Shown: positions 41,876-50,400 of the stretch, piece by piece
How the letters are laid out: each line of letters begins with the position of its first letter
Position numbering within the stretch: position 1 is the stretch's first letter
Assembly (NCBI RefSeq): GCF_041080655.1
Contig: NZ_CP163525.1
Span: 7,626,001 to 7,690,000 of the forward strand
Reading direction: 5' to 3'
DNA: 64,000 nt
DNA from: Streptomyces sp. CG4
GTDB taxonomy: Bacteria > Actinomycetota > Actinomycetes > Streptomycetales > Streptomycetaceae
Notes under the pieces: model-generated
Database searches by the model: none
The model's input: only the letters and a program-made list of their open reading frames with translations
Told to the model about the DNA's origin: nothing
Position numbers and translations under genes: made by a program

Positions 41876-41974
41876 ATGACCACGACGAGCTGCCGCATCC
41901 TTGCGACCGAGGCGACCATGACGCCCGGTGCTCGTTGTATGTGTCGCCTGATGTGCCGAATGTGCGCCTTCTAG
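41876..41974 (+). CDS. Cys/Met-rich leader peptide of metNIQ
   Basis: A 32-residue ORF ending in RCMCRLMCRMCAF, with four Cys and three Met codons in its last twelve sense codons. It lies 161 bp before metN on the same strand. TTTACT at 41864-41869 stands seven bases before the ATG, consistent with a leaderless transcript. Dense codons for sulfur amino acids just before a stop are typical of transcription- or translation-attenuating leaders. Ribosome stalling when charged tRNA-Cys or tRNA-Met is scarce would switch on methionine uptake. The function is inferred; it is too short for a domain match. Confidence 0.68.
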   Translation: MTTTSCRILATEATMTPGARCMCRLMCRMCAF

Positions 41975-42135
41975 AGGGCCCTCGCATCAGCTGAGCCTCG
42001 CCCCCGAAGCGAGAGCCGTGGCAGGTCCGTGCGCCGTGACCGTACGAGACGCACGACCACTCCCCATGCCGGAACCGCATGCACCCGTGCCCGGGCACAC
42101 CCACGCCCGCGCACTCGACAGTGACGGAAACCCAC
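41975..42135 (+). promoter_or_regulatory. Spacer between leader ORF and metN
   Basis: A 161-bp transcribed spacer with several possible hairpins, including GAGGGCCCTC (41974-41983), GCTC...GAGC pairs at 41993-42013, and a perfect palindrome GTGCCCGGGCAC (42087-42098) before metN. They could form alternative structures for attenuation. No SAM or T-box riboswitch consensus was recognised. Confidence 0.4.
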
Positions 42136-43170
42136 GTGATCACCACCTCGGGCCTGACCAAGGTCTACCGCTCCCGCGGCCGTGAGGTCACCGCCCTCGA
42201 CGGCGTCGATCTACACGTCCGCGAAGGCGAGGTCTACGGCGTCATCGGCCAGTCCGGCGCCGGCAAGTCCTCCCTCATCCGCTGCGTCAACCTGCTGGAG
42301 CGCCCCACCTCCGGCACCGTGACCGTCGCCGGCCAGGACCTCACCGCCCTCGTCGGGCGCGGCCCGCGCGCCGGCAAGGAACTGCGCCGGGCGCGCAGCC
42401 GCATCGGCATGGTCTTCCAGCACTTCAACCTGCTGTCCTCGCGGACCGTGCAGGACAACGTCGAGCTGCCGCTCGAAATCCTCGGCAAGTCCGGCAAGGA
42501 GCGCTCCCGCAAGGCGCTCGAACTCCTCGACCTGGTCGGCCTCGCCGACAAGGCGGGGGCCCATCCCGCCCAGCTCTCCGGCGGCCAGAAGCAGCGCGTC
42601 GGCATCGCCCGCGCCCTCGCCGGCGACCCCAAGGTGCTGCTCTCCGACGAGGCCACCAGCGCCCTCGACCCGGAGACCACCCGCTCCATCCTCCAGCTGC
42701 TGCGCGACCTGAACCGGCAGCTGGGCCTCACCGTCCTGCTCATCACGCACGAGATGGACGTCGTGAAGTCGGTCTGCGACTCCGCCGCCCTCATGGAGAA
42801 GGGCCGGATCGTGGAGTCCGGCACGGTCAGCGAGCTGCTGGCCACCCCGGGCTCCGAGCTGGCCGCCGCGCTGTTCCCGGTGAGCGGGGAGCGCACCGGC
42901 GACGACCGGACCGTCCTCGACGTCACCTTCCACGGCGAGGCCGCCACCCAGCCGGTCGTCTCCCAGCTCGCGCGCACCTACAACATCGACATCTCGATCC
43001 TCGGCGCCGCCATCGACACCGTCGGCGGCCTGCAGATCGGCCGTATGCGCATCGAACTGCCCGGCCGCTACGAGGACAACGTGGTGCCGATCGGGTTCCT
43101 GCGTGAACAGGGGCTCCAGATCGACGTGGTGGGCCAGGAGGCTCAGCTGGTGAAGGAAGGTGCCAAGTGA
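42136..43170 (+). CDS. metN: Methionine ABC transporter ATP-binding protein
   Basis: A 344-residue ATPase. It shows Walker A GQSGAGKSS, Q-loop VFQHFNLL, signature LSGGQKQRVGIARA, Walker B VLLSDEATSALDP and ITHEMDVV. A C-terminal NIL domain (about residues 265-340) is the methionine-sensing domain that inhibits transport when methionine is high (family knowledge). GTG 42136 is taken as the start (ITTSGLTKVYRS), with GTG 42121 as the alternative. The stop overlaps metI by 4 bp. Confidence 0.93.
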   Translation: MITTSGLTKVYRSRGREVTALDGVDLHVREGEVYGVIGQSGAGKSSLIRCVNLLERPTSGTVTVAGQDLTALVGRGPRAGKELRRARSRIGMVFQHFNLLSSRTVQDNVELPLEILGKSGKERSRKALELLDLVGLADKAGAHPAQLSGGQKQRVGIARALAGDPKVLLSDEATSALDPETTRSILQLLRDLNRQLGLTVLLITHEMDVVKSVCDSAALMEKGRIVESGTVSELLATPGSELAAALFPVSGERTGDDRTVLDVTFHGEAATQPVVSQLARTYNIDISILGAAIDTVGGLQIGRMRIELPGRYEDNVVPIGFLREQGLQIDVVGQEAQLVKEGAK

Positions 43171-43904
43171 CCTGGTCCGAGATGCAGCCGCTGCTGTCGC
43201 AGGCGTGTTCCGAGACGCTCTCGATGGTGCTGTGGTCCACGCTGATAGCCGTCGCGGTCGGCCTTCCGCTCGGCGTGCTGCTCGTCCTCACGGACCGGGG
43301 CGGCCTGCTGCAGAACGTCGTCGCCAACAAGGTGATCGGCCAGATCGTGAACATCGGCCGCTCCATGCCGTTCATCATCCTGATGGTCGCGCTGATGAGC
43401 TTCACCCGCTGGGTCACCGGGACCACGATCGGTACGACCGCCGCGATCGTGCCGCTCGCCATCGGCGGCATCCCGTTCTTCGCCCGACTGGTCGAGACGG
43501 CTGTCCGCGAAGTGGACAACGGTCTCGTCGAGGCCGTGCAGTCCATGGGCGGCAACACCTGGACGATCGTCCGCAAGGTCCTCGTCCCCGAGGCGCTGCC
43601 CTCGCTGATCGCCAGCACAACCACCACGATCATCGCGCTCATCGGCTACTCCGCCATGGCCGGCACGGTCGGCGGCGGCGGCCTCGGCGACCTCGCCGTC
43701 CGCTACGGCTACCAGCGCTTCGAGACCGAGCTGATGTGGATCACCGTCGCGATCCTCGCCGTCGTGATCTCCCTGATCCAGTTCGCAGGCGACCTCGCGG
43801 CCCGCTCCCTGCACAGCCGCGGCGGCCGCTCCGGCCCGGGGCCGAAGCTCCGCCTGCTGAAGGCGAAGGCGCCCGCCGCAGCCGACGTCGACAAGGTCGC
43901 CTGA
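43167..43904 (+). CDS. metI: Methionine ABC transporter permease
   Basis: A 245-residue permease with about five to six membrane helices. The EAA coupling loop is EAVQSMGGNTWTIVRKVLVPEALPS, which contacts MetN. The start is GTG overlapping the metN stop. A basic, Lys/Ala-rich tail ends the protein. Operon position and length fit MetI. Confidence 0.93.
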   Translation: MTWSEMQPLLSQACSETLSMVLWSTLIAVAVGLPLGVLLVLTDRGGLLQNVVANKVIGQIVNIGRSMPFIILMVALMSFTRWVTGTTIGTTAAIVPLAIGGIPFFARLVETAVREVDNGLVEAVQSMGGNTWTIVRKVLVPEALPSLIASTTTTIIALIGYSAMAGTVGGGGLGDLAVRYGYQRFETELMWITVAILAVVISLIQFAGDLAARSLHSRGGRSGPGPKLRLLKAKAPAAADVDKVA

Positions 43905-43970
43905 GCGTCCCTCAAGACTCCCCGTTCACCCATACACGGGGTCGCACCACCTTAAGGAAAGGCACTTTTC

Positions 43971-44801
43971 GTGCGTAACACCGCCAAGCTCACCACCGCC
44001 GTCCTCGCCGCCGGAGCCCTCACCTTCGGGCTCACCGCCTGCGGATCCGGCAAGTCCTCCGCCTCCCACGACTACAGCGGCCCGCTCGTCGTCGCCGCGA
44101 GCCCGACCCCGCATGCCGAGATCCTGAACTTCGTCAAGAAGAACCTGGCGAAGAAGGCGGGCCTCGACCTGGAGGTCAAGGAGTTCACGGACTACATCAC
44201 GCCGAACACGGCGACCGAGGACGGCTCGGTGGGCGCCAACTACTTCCAGAACCAGCCGTACCTCGACGACTTCAACAACAAGCGCGGCACCCACATCGTG
44301 CCCGTCGTCACGGTGCACCTGGAGCCGCTCGGCCTGTACTCCCACAAGGTCAAGAAGGCCGACGCCCTGAAGAGCGGTGCGACCGTCGCCGTCCCGAACG
44401 ACGCCGTCAACGAGGCCCGCGCCCTGAAGCTGCTCGCGGCCAACGGACTCATCACCCTCAAGGACGGCGTCGGCAACGAGGCCACCCCGCAGGACATCAC
44501 CAAGAACCCCAAGCACCTCCAGTTCAAGGAGGTCGAGGCGGCGCAGACCCCGCGCTCCCTGGACGACGTGGACGCCGCCGTCGTGAACGGCAACTACGCC
44601 ATCTCCGCCGGTCTGAAGCCCGCCAAGGACGCGCTCGTCCTCGAGTCCGCGAAGAACAACCCGTACGCCAACTTCCTGGCCGTCGAGAAGGGCAACGAGA
44701 AGGACCCGCGGGTCGAGAAGCTCGCCAAGCTCCTCACCTCGCCCGAGGTCAAGAAGTTCATCGCGGACAAGTACCAGGGCTCGGTCATCCCGTCCTTCTG
44801 A
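43971..44801 (+). CDS. metQ: Methionine-binding lipoprotein
   Basis: A 276-residue substrate-binding lipoprotein. The signal peptide ends in the lipobox LTAC, with Cys24 as the lipid anchor. The NlpA-like fold is recognised by HAEILNFV, TDYITPNTATEDGSVGANYFQNQPYLDDF and VNGNYAISAGL. The start is GTG with AAGGAAA nine bases before. It delivers D- or L-methionine to MetNI. Confidence 0.93.
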   Translation: MRNTAKLTTAVLAAGALTFGLTACGSGKSSASHDYSGPLVVAASPTPHAEILNFVKKNLAKKAGLDLEVKEFTDYITPNTATEDGSVGANYFQNQPYLDDFNNKRGTHIVPVVTVHLEPLGLYSHKVKKADALKSGATVAVPNDAVNEARALKLLAANGLITLKDGVGNEATPQDITKNPKHLQFKEVEAAQTPRSLDDVDAAVVNGNYAISAGLKPAKDALVLESAKNNPYANFLAVEKGNEKDPRVEKLAKLLTSPEVKKFIADKYQGSVIPSF

Positions 44802-44900
44802 GACCGGCCGAGGACGCCGACAAGACGATGACGAGACGATGACAAGGGGTCCGTCCTGCCCGTGACCGGCAGCTGACGGCACGTATACGGCGATTCGCCA

Positions 44901-44944
44901 CGCACGGGGTCCACTCCCTCACCGGGTGTGGACCCCGTCGTGCG
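44901..44944 (+). terminator. Terminator after metQ
   Basis: CGCACGGGGTCCAC (44901-44914) pairs with GTGGACCCCGTCGTGCG (44928-44944) with one short bulge and a 13-base loop, about 100 bp after the metQ stop. Confidence 0.8.
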
Positions 44945-45019
44945 GTTCAGTGGTTTCATGCTGCATGCTGGGCAGTTCAGCAGGCCCTGACGGTATTTCC
45001 GAAGGTTACGGAGCGGCGC

Positions 45020-45658
45020 ATGACTAGCACCTTCCCCAACATCTCCATCAGCACGGAGCGGTTGGTGCTGCGTCCCCTCGACGAGGACGACACGCCCGCC
45101 CTGGCCGAGATGATGAACGACGAACAGGTCGGCGCCTGGACCGGCGTCCCGCAGCCCTACACCCAGGACCAGGCCCGCCGCTGGATCACCCGGGACGCCC
45201 CCGCCGAACGCCTCGCGGGCCGCGGCCTCGACCTCGCCGTCACCGAGTTCCTCACCCAGCGCCTGGTCGGCATCGTCCAGCTGGCCAGGACCAACTGGCG
45301 GGTACGCGCCACCGAGCTGTCGTACGTCATCGCCCCCTGGGCCCGCGGCGAGGGCTATGCCTCCGAGGCCGCGCTCGCCACCGCCCACTGGCTCTTCGGC
45401 GACCGGAAGTTCGAGCGCATCGAGCTGCGCACCGCCGCCGACAACACCGCCGCCCAGCAGGTCGCCCAGAAGATCGGCTGCATCAGCGAGGGCGTGCTGC
45501 GCAACGCCTGCATAGTGCGCCATCGAGCCGAGGACGGCACCTGGACCGACGTACGCTCCGACTACATCGTGTGGAGCCTTCTCCCCGAGGACCTGGAAGG
45601 TGCCGACGAGCAGCTCGCCGACACCGGTGGTTTCACGTCGTACTCCGACTGGAACTGA
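45020..45658 (+). CDS. GNAT acetyltransferase, RimJ/RimL-like
   Basis: A 212-residue acetyltransferase starting ISTERLVLRPLDEDD, the typical N-terminal block of the ribosomal-protein-acetylating branch. It also shows WARGEGYASEA (acetyl-CoA loop) and RIELRTAADNTAAQQVAQKIGC. The substrate is unknown; many of these acetylate protein N termini or small amines. It stands as a single gene after the met operon terminator. Confidence 0.86.
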   Translation: MTSTFPNISISTERLVLRPLDEDDTPALAEMMNDEQVGAWTGVPQPYTQDQARRWITRDAPAERLAGRGLDLAVTEFLTQRLVGIVQLARTNWRVRATELSYVIAPWARGEGYASEAALATAHWLFGDRKFERIELRTAADNTAAQQVAQKIGCISEGVLRNACIVRHRAEDGTWTDVRSDYIVWSLLPEDLEGADEQLADTGGFTSYSDWN

Positions 45659-45745
45659 GCCCCCGAGCGGCACCAGGTACCCTCACCGAGCCGGGCCACG
45701 GGCCCGCACCCCTGACGACCTGCGAAGACCTGGAGAGAGACGACG

Positions 45746-47002
45746 ATGGCCGACCGGGTCACGGTGATCGGCTGGGACGGCTCGCCGCTGACCGAAGCGG
45801 CACGCGCCGCCCTCGGCGCCGCCACGCTCGTGGCCGGCGCGGCCCACCACCTGGCGCTGCCCGAGGTCCCGCCCACCGCCGAACGCGTCCGCCTGGGCAG
45901 CATCGCGCTCGCCGCCCGCCGGATCGCCGCCCACCGCGGCACCGCGGTCGTCTTCGCCGACGGCGATCCCGGCTTCTTCGGAGTCGTACGCACCCTGCGC
46001 GCACCCGAGTTCGGCCTGGAGGTCGAGGTCGTCCCCGCCGTCTCCTCGGTCGCCGCCGCCTTCGCCCGGGCCGGCATGCCCTGGGACGACGCCCAGGTGG
46101 TCGTCGCCCACCCGCGCACCCTGCGCCGGGCCGTGAACGTCTGCCGCGCCCACACCAAGGTCGCCGTCCTCACCGCACCGGGCGCCGGCCCCGCCGAACT
46201 CGGGCTGCTGCTGGAGGGCGTCCACCGGACCTTCGTCATCTGCGAGGAGCTGGGCACCGAACGCGAGCAGGTCACCGTCGTCACCTCCGACAAGGCCGCC
46301 GACCACACCTGGCGCGACCCCAACGTCGTCATCGTCATCGGCGGGCCCGCCGGACGAGGCGTCACGACCGACAGCGGCGACTGGATCGCCGGCCGCGACC
46401 CGGGCGCCGGACCGCGCGGCTGGGTACAGCCCGACGAGTCCTACGGCTCCTACGGCGACGGACCCGCGCGCCGGCTCGGCGAGGGCGAGACGGAACTGCT
46501 GCGCGCCGCGCAACTCGCCCGCCTCGGCCCCCGGGTCGGCGACCTCGTCTGGGACATCGGCTGCGGTGCCGGCGCGTTCGCCGCCGAGGCCGCGCGCGCC
46601 GGCGCGGCCGTCATCGCCGTCGACCGGGACCCGCAGGCCTGCGCCCGGACCGAGGCGGTCGCACGCCGCTACGGCGTCCAGCTCCAAGTCGTCGAGGGCA
46701 TCGCGCCGCACGTCCTGGAGAACCTGCCCGAACCGGACGTCGTCCGGGTCGGCGGCGGGGGAGTGCCCGTCGTCTCCGCGGTCGCCGACCGGCGCCCACA
46801 GCGCATCGTCACGCACGCCGCGACCCGTGACGAGGCCGAACTCGTCGGGCGCGACCTGACCGAGCACGGATACCGGGTCGAGTGCGCGCTGCTGCAGTCC
46901 GTCGAACTCGACACGCGGGCCTGGACCGAGACGGAGCGGAGTGTCGCGTTCCTGCTCACAGGAGAATTGCTGCGGCGCGATGGGGGTGCCCCCAGGCGTT
47001 GA
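45746..47002 (+). CDS. cobL: Precorrin-6Y C5,15-methyltransferase (decarboxylating)
   Basis: A 418-residue fusion of the CbiE-like and CbiT-like halves. The N-terminal half (about residues 1-200) is a tetrapyrrole methylase (RVTVIGWDGSPL, FADGDPGFFGVV, EVEVVPAVSSVAAAFARAG). The C-terminal half (about 230-418) has a SAM-binding VWDIGCGAGAFAAEAA motif. The enzyme adds methyls at C5 and C15 and removes the C12 acetate carboxyl in aerobic cobalamin synthesis. ATG 45746 follows an AGAGAG ribosome site. Confidence 0.9.
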   Translation: MADRVTVIGWDGSPLTEAARAALGAATLVAGAAHHLALPEVPPTAERVRLGSIALAARRIAAHRGTAVVFADGDPGFFGVVRTLRAPEFGLEVEVVPAVSSVAAAFARAGMPWDDAQVVVAHPRTLRRAVNVCRAHTKVAVLTAPGAGPAELGLLLEGVHRTFVICEELGTEREQVTVVTSDKAADHTWRDPNVVIVIGGPAGRGVTTDSGDWIAGRDPGAGPRGWVQPDESYGSYGDGPARRLGEGETELLRAAQLARLGPRVGDLVWDIGCGAGAFAAEAARAGAAVIAVDRDPQACARTEAVARRYGVQLQVVEGIAPHVLENLPEPDVVRVGGGGVPVVSAVADRRPQRIVTHAATRDEAELVGRDLTEHGYRVECALLQSVELDTRAWTETERSVAFLLTGELLRRDGGAPRR

Positions 47003-47012
47003 GCACTGGGGG
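46989..47012. terminator. Hairpin overlapping the cobL stop codon
   Basis: CCCCCA (46989-46994) and TGGGGG (47007-47012) form a short stem across the cobL stop. The wider GGGTGCCCCCA...TGGGGGAG form recurs in Streptomyces after genes (general knowledge). Confidence 0.45.
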
Positions 47013-47416
47013 AGTCTCGTTGAGGGGTGGTGGTCGGGTGACGGGCGGGCCTGCCCGATCGCTCCCCGTGATCCGGTTGTCGTACTGCGCGCGGTAGGCT
47101 GGCCGATCGTTGTACCGCACCGGGCGGCCCGGAAATTCGTTCGCCAATGTCCGGAAAGCACGCCCGTTTTGGGGTGGGTGTGGTACTGCGGAACCGGTGG
47201 ATGCGCAACGTGGCGCAGTCCACAGCGGGCTGTCGCGGATCATGCTGTCGCGACGGCGGAACGGCCGGGACAATGCCACTGAATGGCTTTGTCGCCTTTT
47301 CCGGCGGGTCGTTCGTGCCGCTGGGCACGGACGCTCGTTCTTCATTACGGGCGGTCGGTGCGCCGTTCCGGGTGAGCTGGTCGTAGGAAGCACTAACCGA
47401 TGGGCGAGGGGTACGC
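47013..47416. other. 404-bp intergenic region before bluB-cobT
   Basis: No convincing gene. Base composition is less G/C rich than the coding DNA around it. The only ORF of note (47147-47386, 79 codons) lacks coding bias. GCCACTG at 47274-47280 recalls a cobalamin riboswitch element, but the other conserved boxes were not found. A GAGGGG ribosome site lies before ATG 47417. Confidence 0.4.
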
Positions 47417-50400
47417 ATGACCGACACCGGCCAGGTCCCGGGCGAGGGGCAGCCGGAGAGTGCAGGCATGGTGGAACAGCCGGGCGTCCCCGCGCACGGT
47501 GCGTACGCCTACCTCTCCGAGGCTCCTGCCGAGGACGAAGACCTGCTGCTGCCGGGTGCCCAGGGCGCGTGGGGCAACGAGGTGCCACCACCCGCTCCGG
47601 AACCGGTCGTCGAGGCCGTCCACGAGCCGGGCCCGCACGAGACGGCCGGCCGTGACAGCGGCTCCGTCGACCTCGGCGGCGTCCGCCTGCCGAACCCGCC
47701 CCCGGCCCCGGGGTCCGTACCGCCGTCGCCCATCCTCTCGGCTCCACAGGACCAGTCGGCCGCCCCGCAGCCGCCGCGCCGTCCGCTGCACCTCGGCCCG
47801 CCGATCCCCGACGCCTCCGCGAGCCCGGTCCGCTCTCTCGCCGACCGCGGTCCCGCCGGAGCGCCGGTACGGCAGCCGGGTCCGCCCGCGACCGGCCCCG
47901 AGTACCTCGACGTCCAGCCGGTGCGCGACATGGCCCCGCAGAACGCGGTCCCCTGGGGCGCGGCGCCCGTCGCCCCCGCGCCGGCCGAGGCCGGCGCACC
48001 GGCACCGGCCGAGGTGGCTCAGGTCGGCGCAACGGCCCCGGCTGCCGAAACGGTTGACCCGCCCGCAGACCTCACCGACCCGCCCGGCGCCGCCCAGGCT
48101 GCGGTCGCCCGCGTCGCGACCCAGACGGCCGCGCCGCCTCCGGGCACGGCTCGGATGGTGCACGGCCACGACGGCGTGCAGCCCGTGCACGGCCACGACG
48201 GGGTGTACACGGCTCCGGCCGACACGGCTGGTGAGGGCGTGCAGCCGGCGGCCGAGGGTCAGGGGCCTGAGGGTTCTGTGATGTCCGCTGAGGGGCAGGA
48301 GTTTGACGGCTCCGCCGCCGTATCCGACGTATCCGCCGTGTCTGAGGGGACTGAGGGCCCGGGTGCCGCTGTGGCTGAAGGCCCGGACGCCGTCCCGTCG
48401 CCCGTTTCCGGATCCGGATACGGCCCTGAGGGCGTCCAGGCCGCGCCCGGCGTCCCGCCGGTGGACGGTACGACCGCCGTGGACGGAGGCCTCGGTGCCG
48501 ACGGCGGTGTCGCCGTCGCCGGTGCGCCCGTGCCCCCGGCGGACGCCGGCCTCCCTGCCGAGGGTGCCGTGGTGTCGGCCGATGCCGAGCAGGCTGCCGC
48601 GGTGGTGACGGAGGTGGCCGGCGAGCAGGGCGCGGCCGTTCAGGGAACGGATGTGGCCCCCGCGTCGGAGACCGCATCGGCGAACCCGCCCGAGCCGGGT
48701 GCCGCCCAGGAGACAGCGGCCCAGGCAGGGGCCCACCCGGCAGAGGCCCAGGCGGCGGCCCCGTCGGCGCCGGCCGAGGCCGCGCCGGCTCAGCCTGCGG
48801 GTCAGGCCCAGGTCGCCGCCGAGGCGTCCGTGCCCGCTCAGCCGGGCGGGGCCTCGGACCAGGCCGAGGGTGCTCCGGTCACCGACGCGGGGCAGGTGTC
48901 CCCGGTGCCGGAGGGCGTTGCTGCCGCGCAGGCTTCCGTAGCACCGGAGGGTGTCGGCGCTGCCCAGGTCTCAACGGTGCCGGAGGGTGCCGTCGCCGCG
49001 CAGGCATCGGCGGTGCCCGAGGGTGCCGGTGCCGCCCAGGCTTCCGTGGCCCCCGAGGCCGGTGCTGCCGTGCAGGCTTCCCAGGCTCCCGAGGGTGCCG
49101 TTGTCGCGCAGGCCGCCACTGCCCCCGACGGTGCCGTCGCCGCGCAGGCCTCGGCGGCCGCCGAGGGGACCGTTCCCGCGCAGGGCGCCGCCGAGACCAC
49201 GGAAACGGTTCCGGCACAGCGGAAGCGGGACGCGGCCCAGGTTGCCCAGGAGGCCGTTCCGGCCCAGGTCGCGGCCGCCGTCCCGGCGCAGCCCGATGCG
49301 AACACCGCCGCGGTCGCACAGGTACAGCCCAGCGCGGTGCAGGGCCGGCCGGTCACCGCCCACCACGTACCCGCCGCCGAAGCCGCACCGGCGCCCGAAC
49401 CGATGGCGACGGCCGTGCCCGACCCCGGCACCCCGGGGACGCCGGAGGCCGAGGCCCCGGCGGCCGTACCGGTCCCGGCAGACGGACCGGCTCAGACCGC
49501 CGCGTCGGTTCAGGACGCGGTACCTGCCCCGGCCGCCGCCCAGGGCACCGGCACCCCCGAGCCGCACCCCTACCCGGCCCAGGGCCCCCAGCTGGCCGAG
49601 CCCATGGCGTCCGCCGAGGCGGTGCCCGGCGTACCGCAGCCCGAGCCCGAGCCGCACCCGCAGGCCCAGCAGCCCGGCCCGGCCGGCCAGAACACCGTCC
49701 ACCAAGACCAAGTCGCTGCCGCTACCGAGGTGGCCCCCGTGACGAACCCCGGCGCCCTCTCCGGCCCGCAGACGCAGTCCGCCGGAGCCGCTCCCGCACC
49801 GGCCGAGGCCGAAGCCGTCCCCGCACCGGCCGAAGCCGAGCCCGCGCCGCCGGCCGCCCCCGCAGCCCCCGTCGACGGTGCCCCCGCGCACCCGGAGGCC
49901 GCCGGACAGCCGGCCCCCGCCGAGCAGGCGGCGCAGACCGGGCCGCTGCCGCCCCACATGCCGACGGCGCCGGAGCCGGAGCAGCCGCTCGGGCAGTTCG
50001 TGCCGGTGGAGGGCCAGGTGCCCACCACCCCGCACCTGGCGCCGACCCCGCCGCAGCCTCTGGTCCTGCCCACGGAGGAGGCGCAGCAGCCGGTGGTCAC
50101 GGTGCCCGCGCCGCGCGAGGGCGAACCGGCCGCCGCAGCCACGGCAGCGGGCGCGGAGCACGCCCCCGACGTCGTACAACAGGCGGAGGACCTGCAGACC
50201 AGGGCCGCCGACCAAGAAGATCAGGAAAACCAGGAAGACCGGGAAGAAGAGAGCACGGCCGCCGTGGCGGAAGCAGCACAGCCCACCGGCCCCGCCGCGC
50301 CCGGCTACGCCGACGCCGAGCGCGAGGCCGTCCTGAAGGTCATGCGTGAACGCCGGGACATCCGCAACGGCTTCCGCAGCGACCCCATCCCGCACGAGGT

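Noticed and set aside
47147..47386. 79-codon ORF in the gap before bluB-cobT
   Set aside because: It lacks the strong third-position G/C bias of real genes here and has no recognisable motif.
47013..47416. Possible cobalamin riboswitch before bluB-cobT
   Set aside because: Only a GCCACTG-like element was seen; the B12 box and the other conserved blocks were not found.
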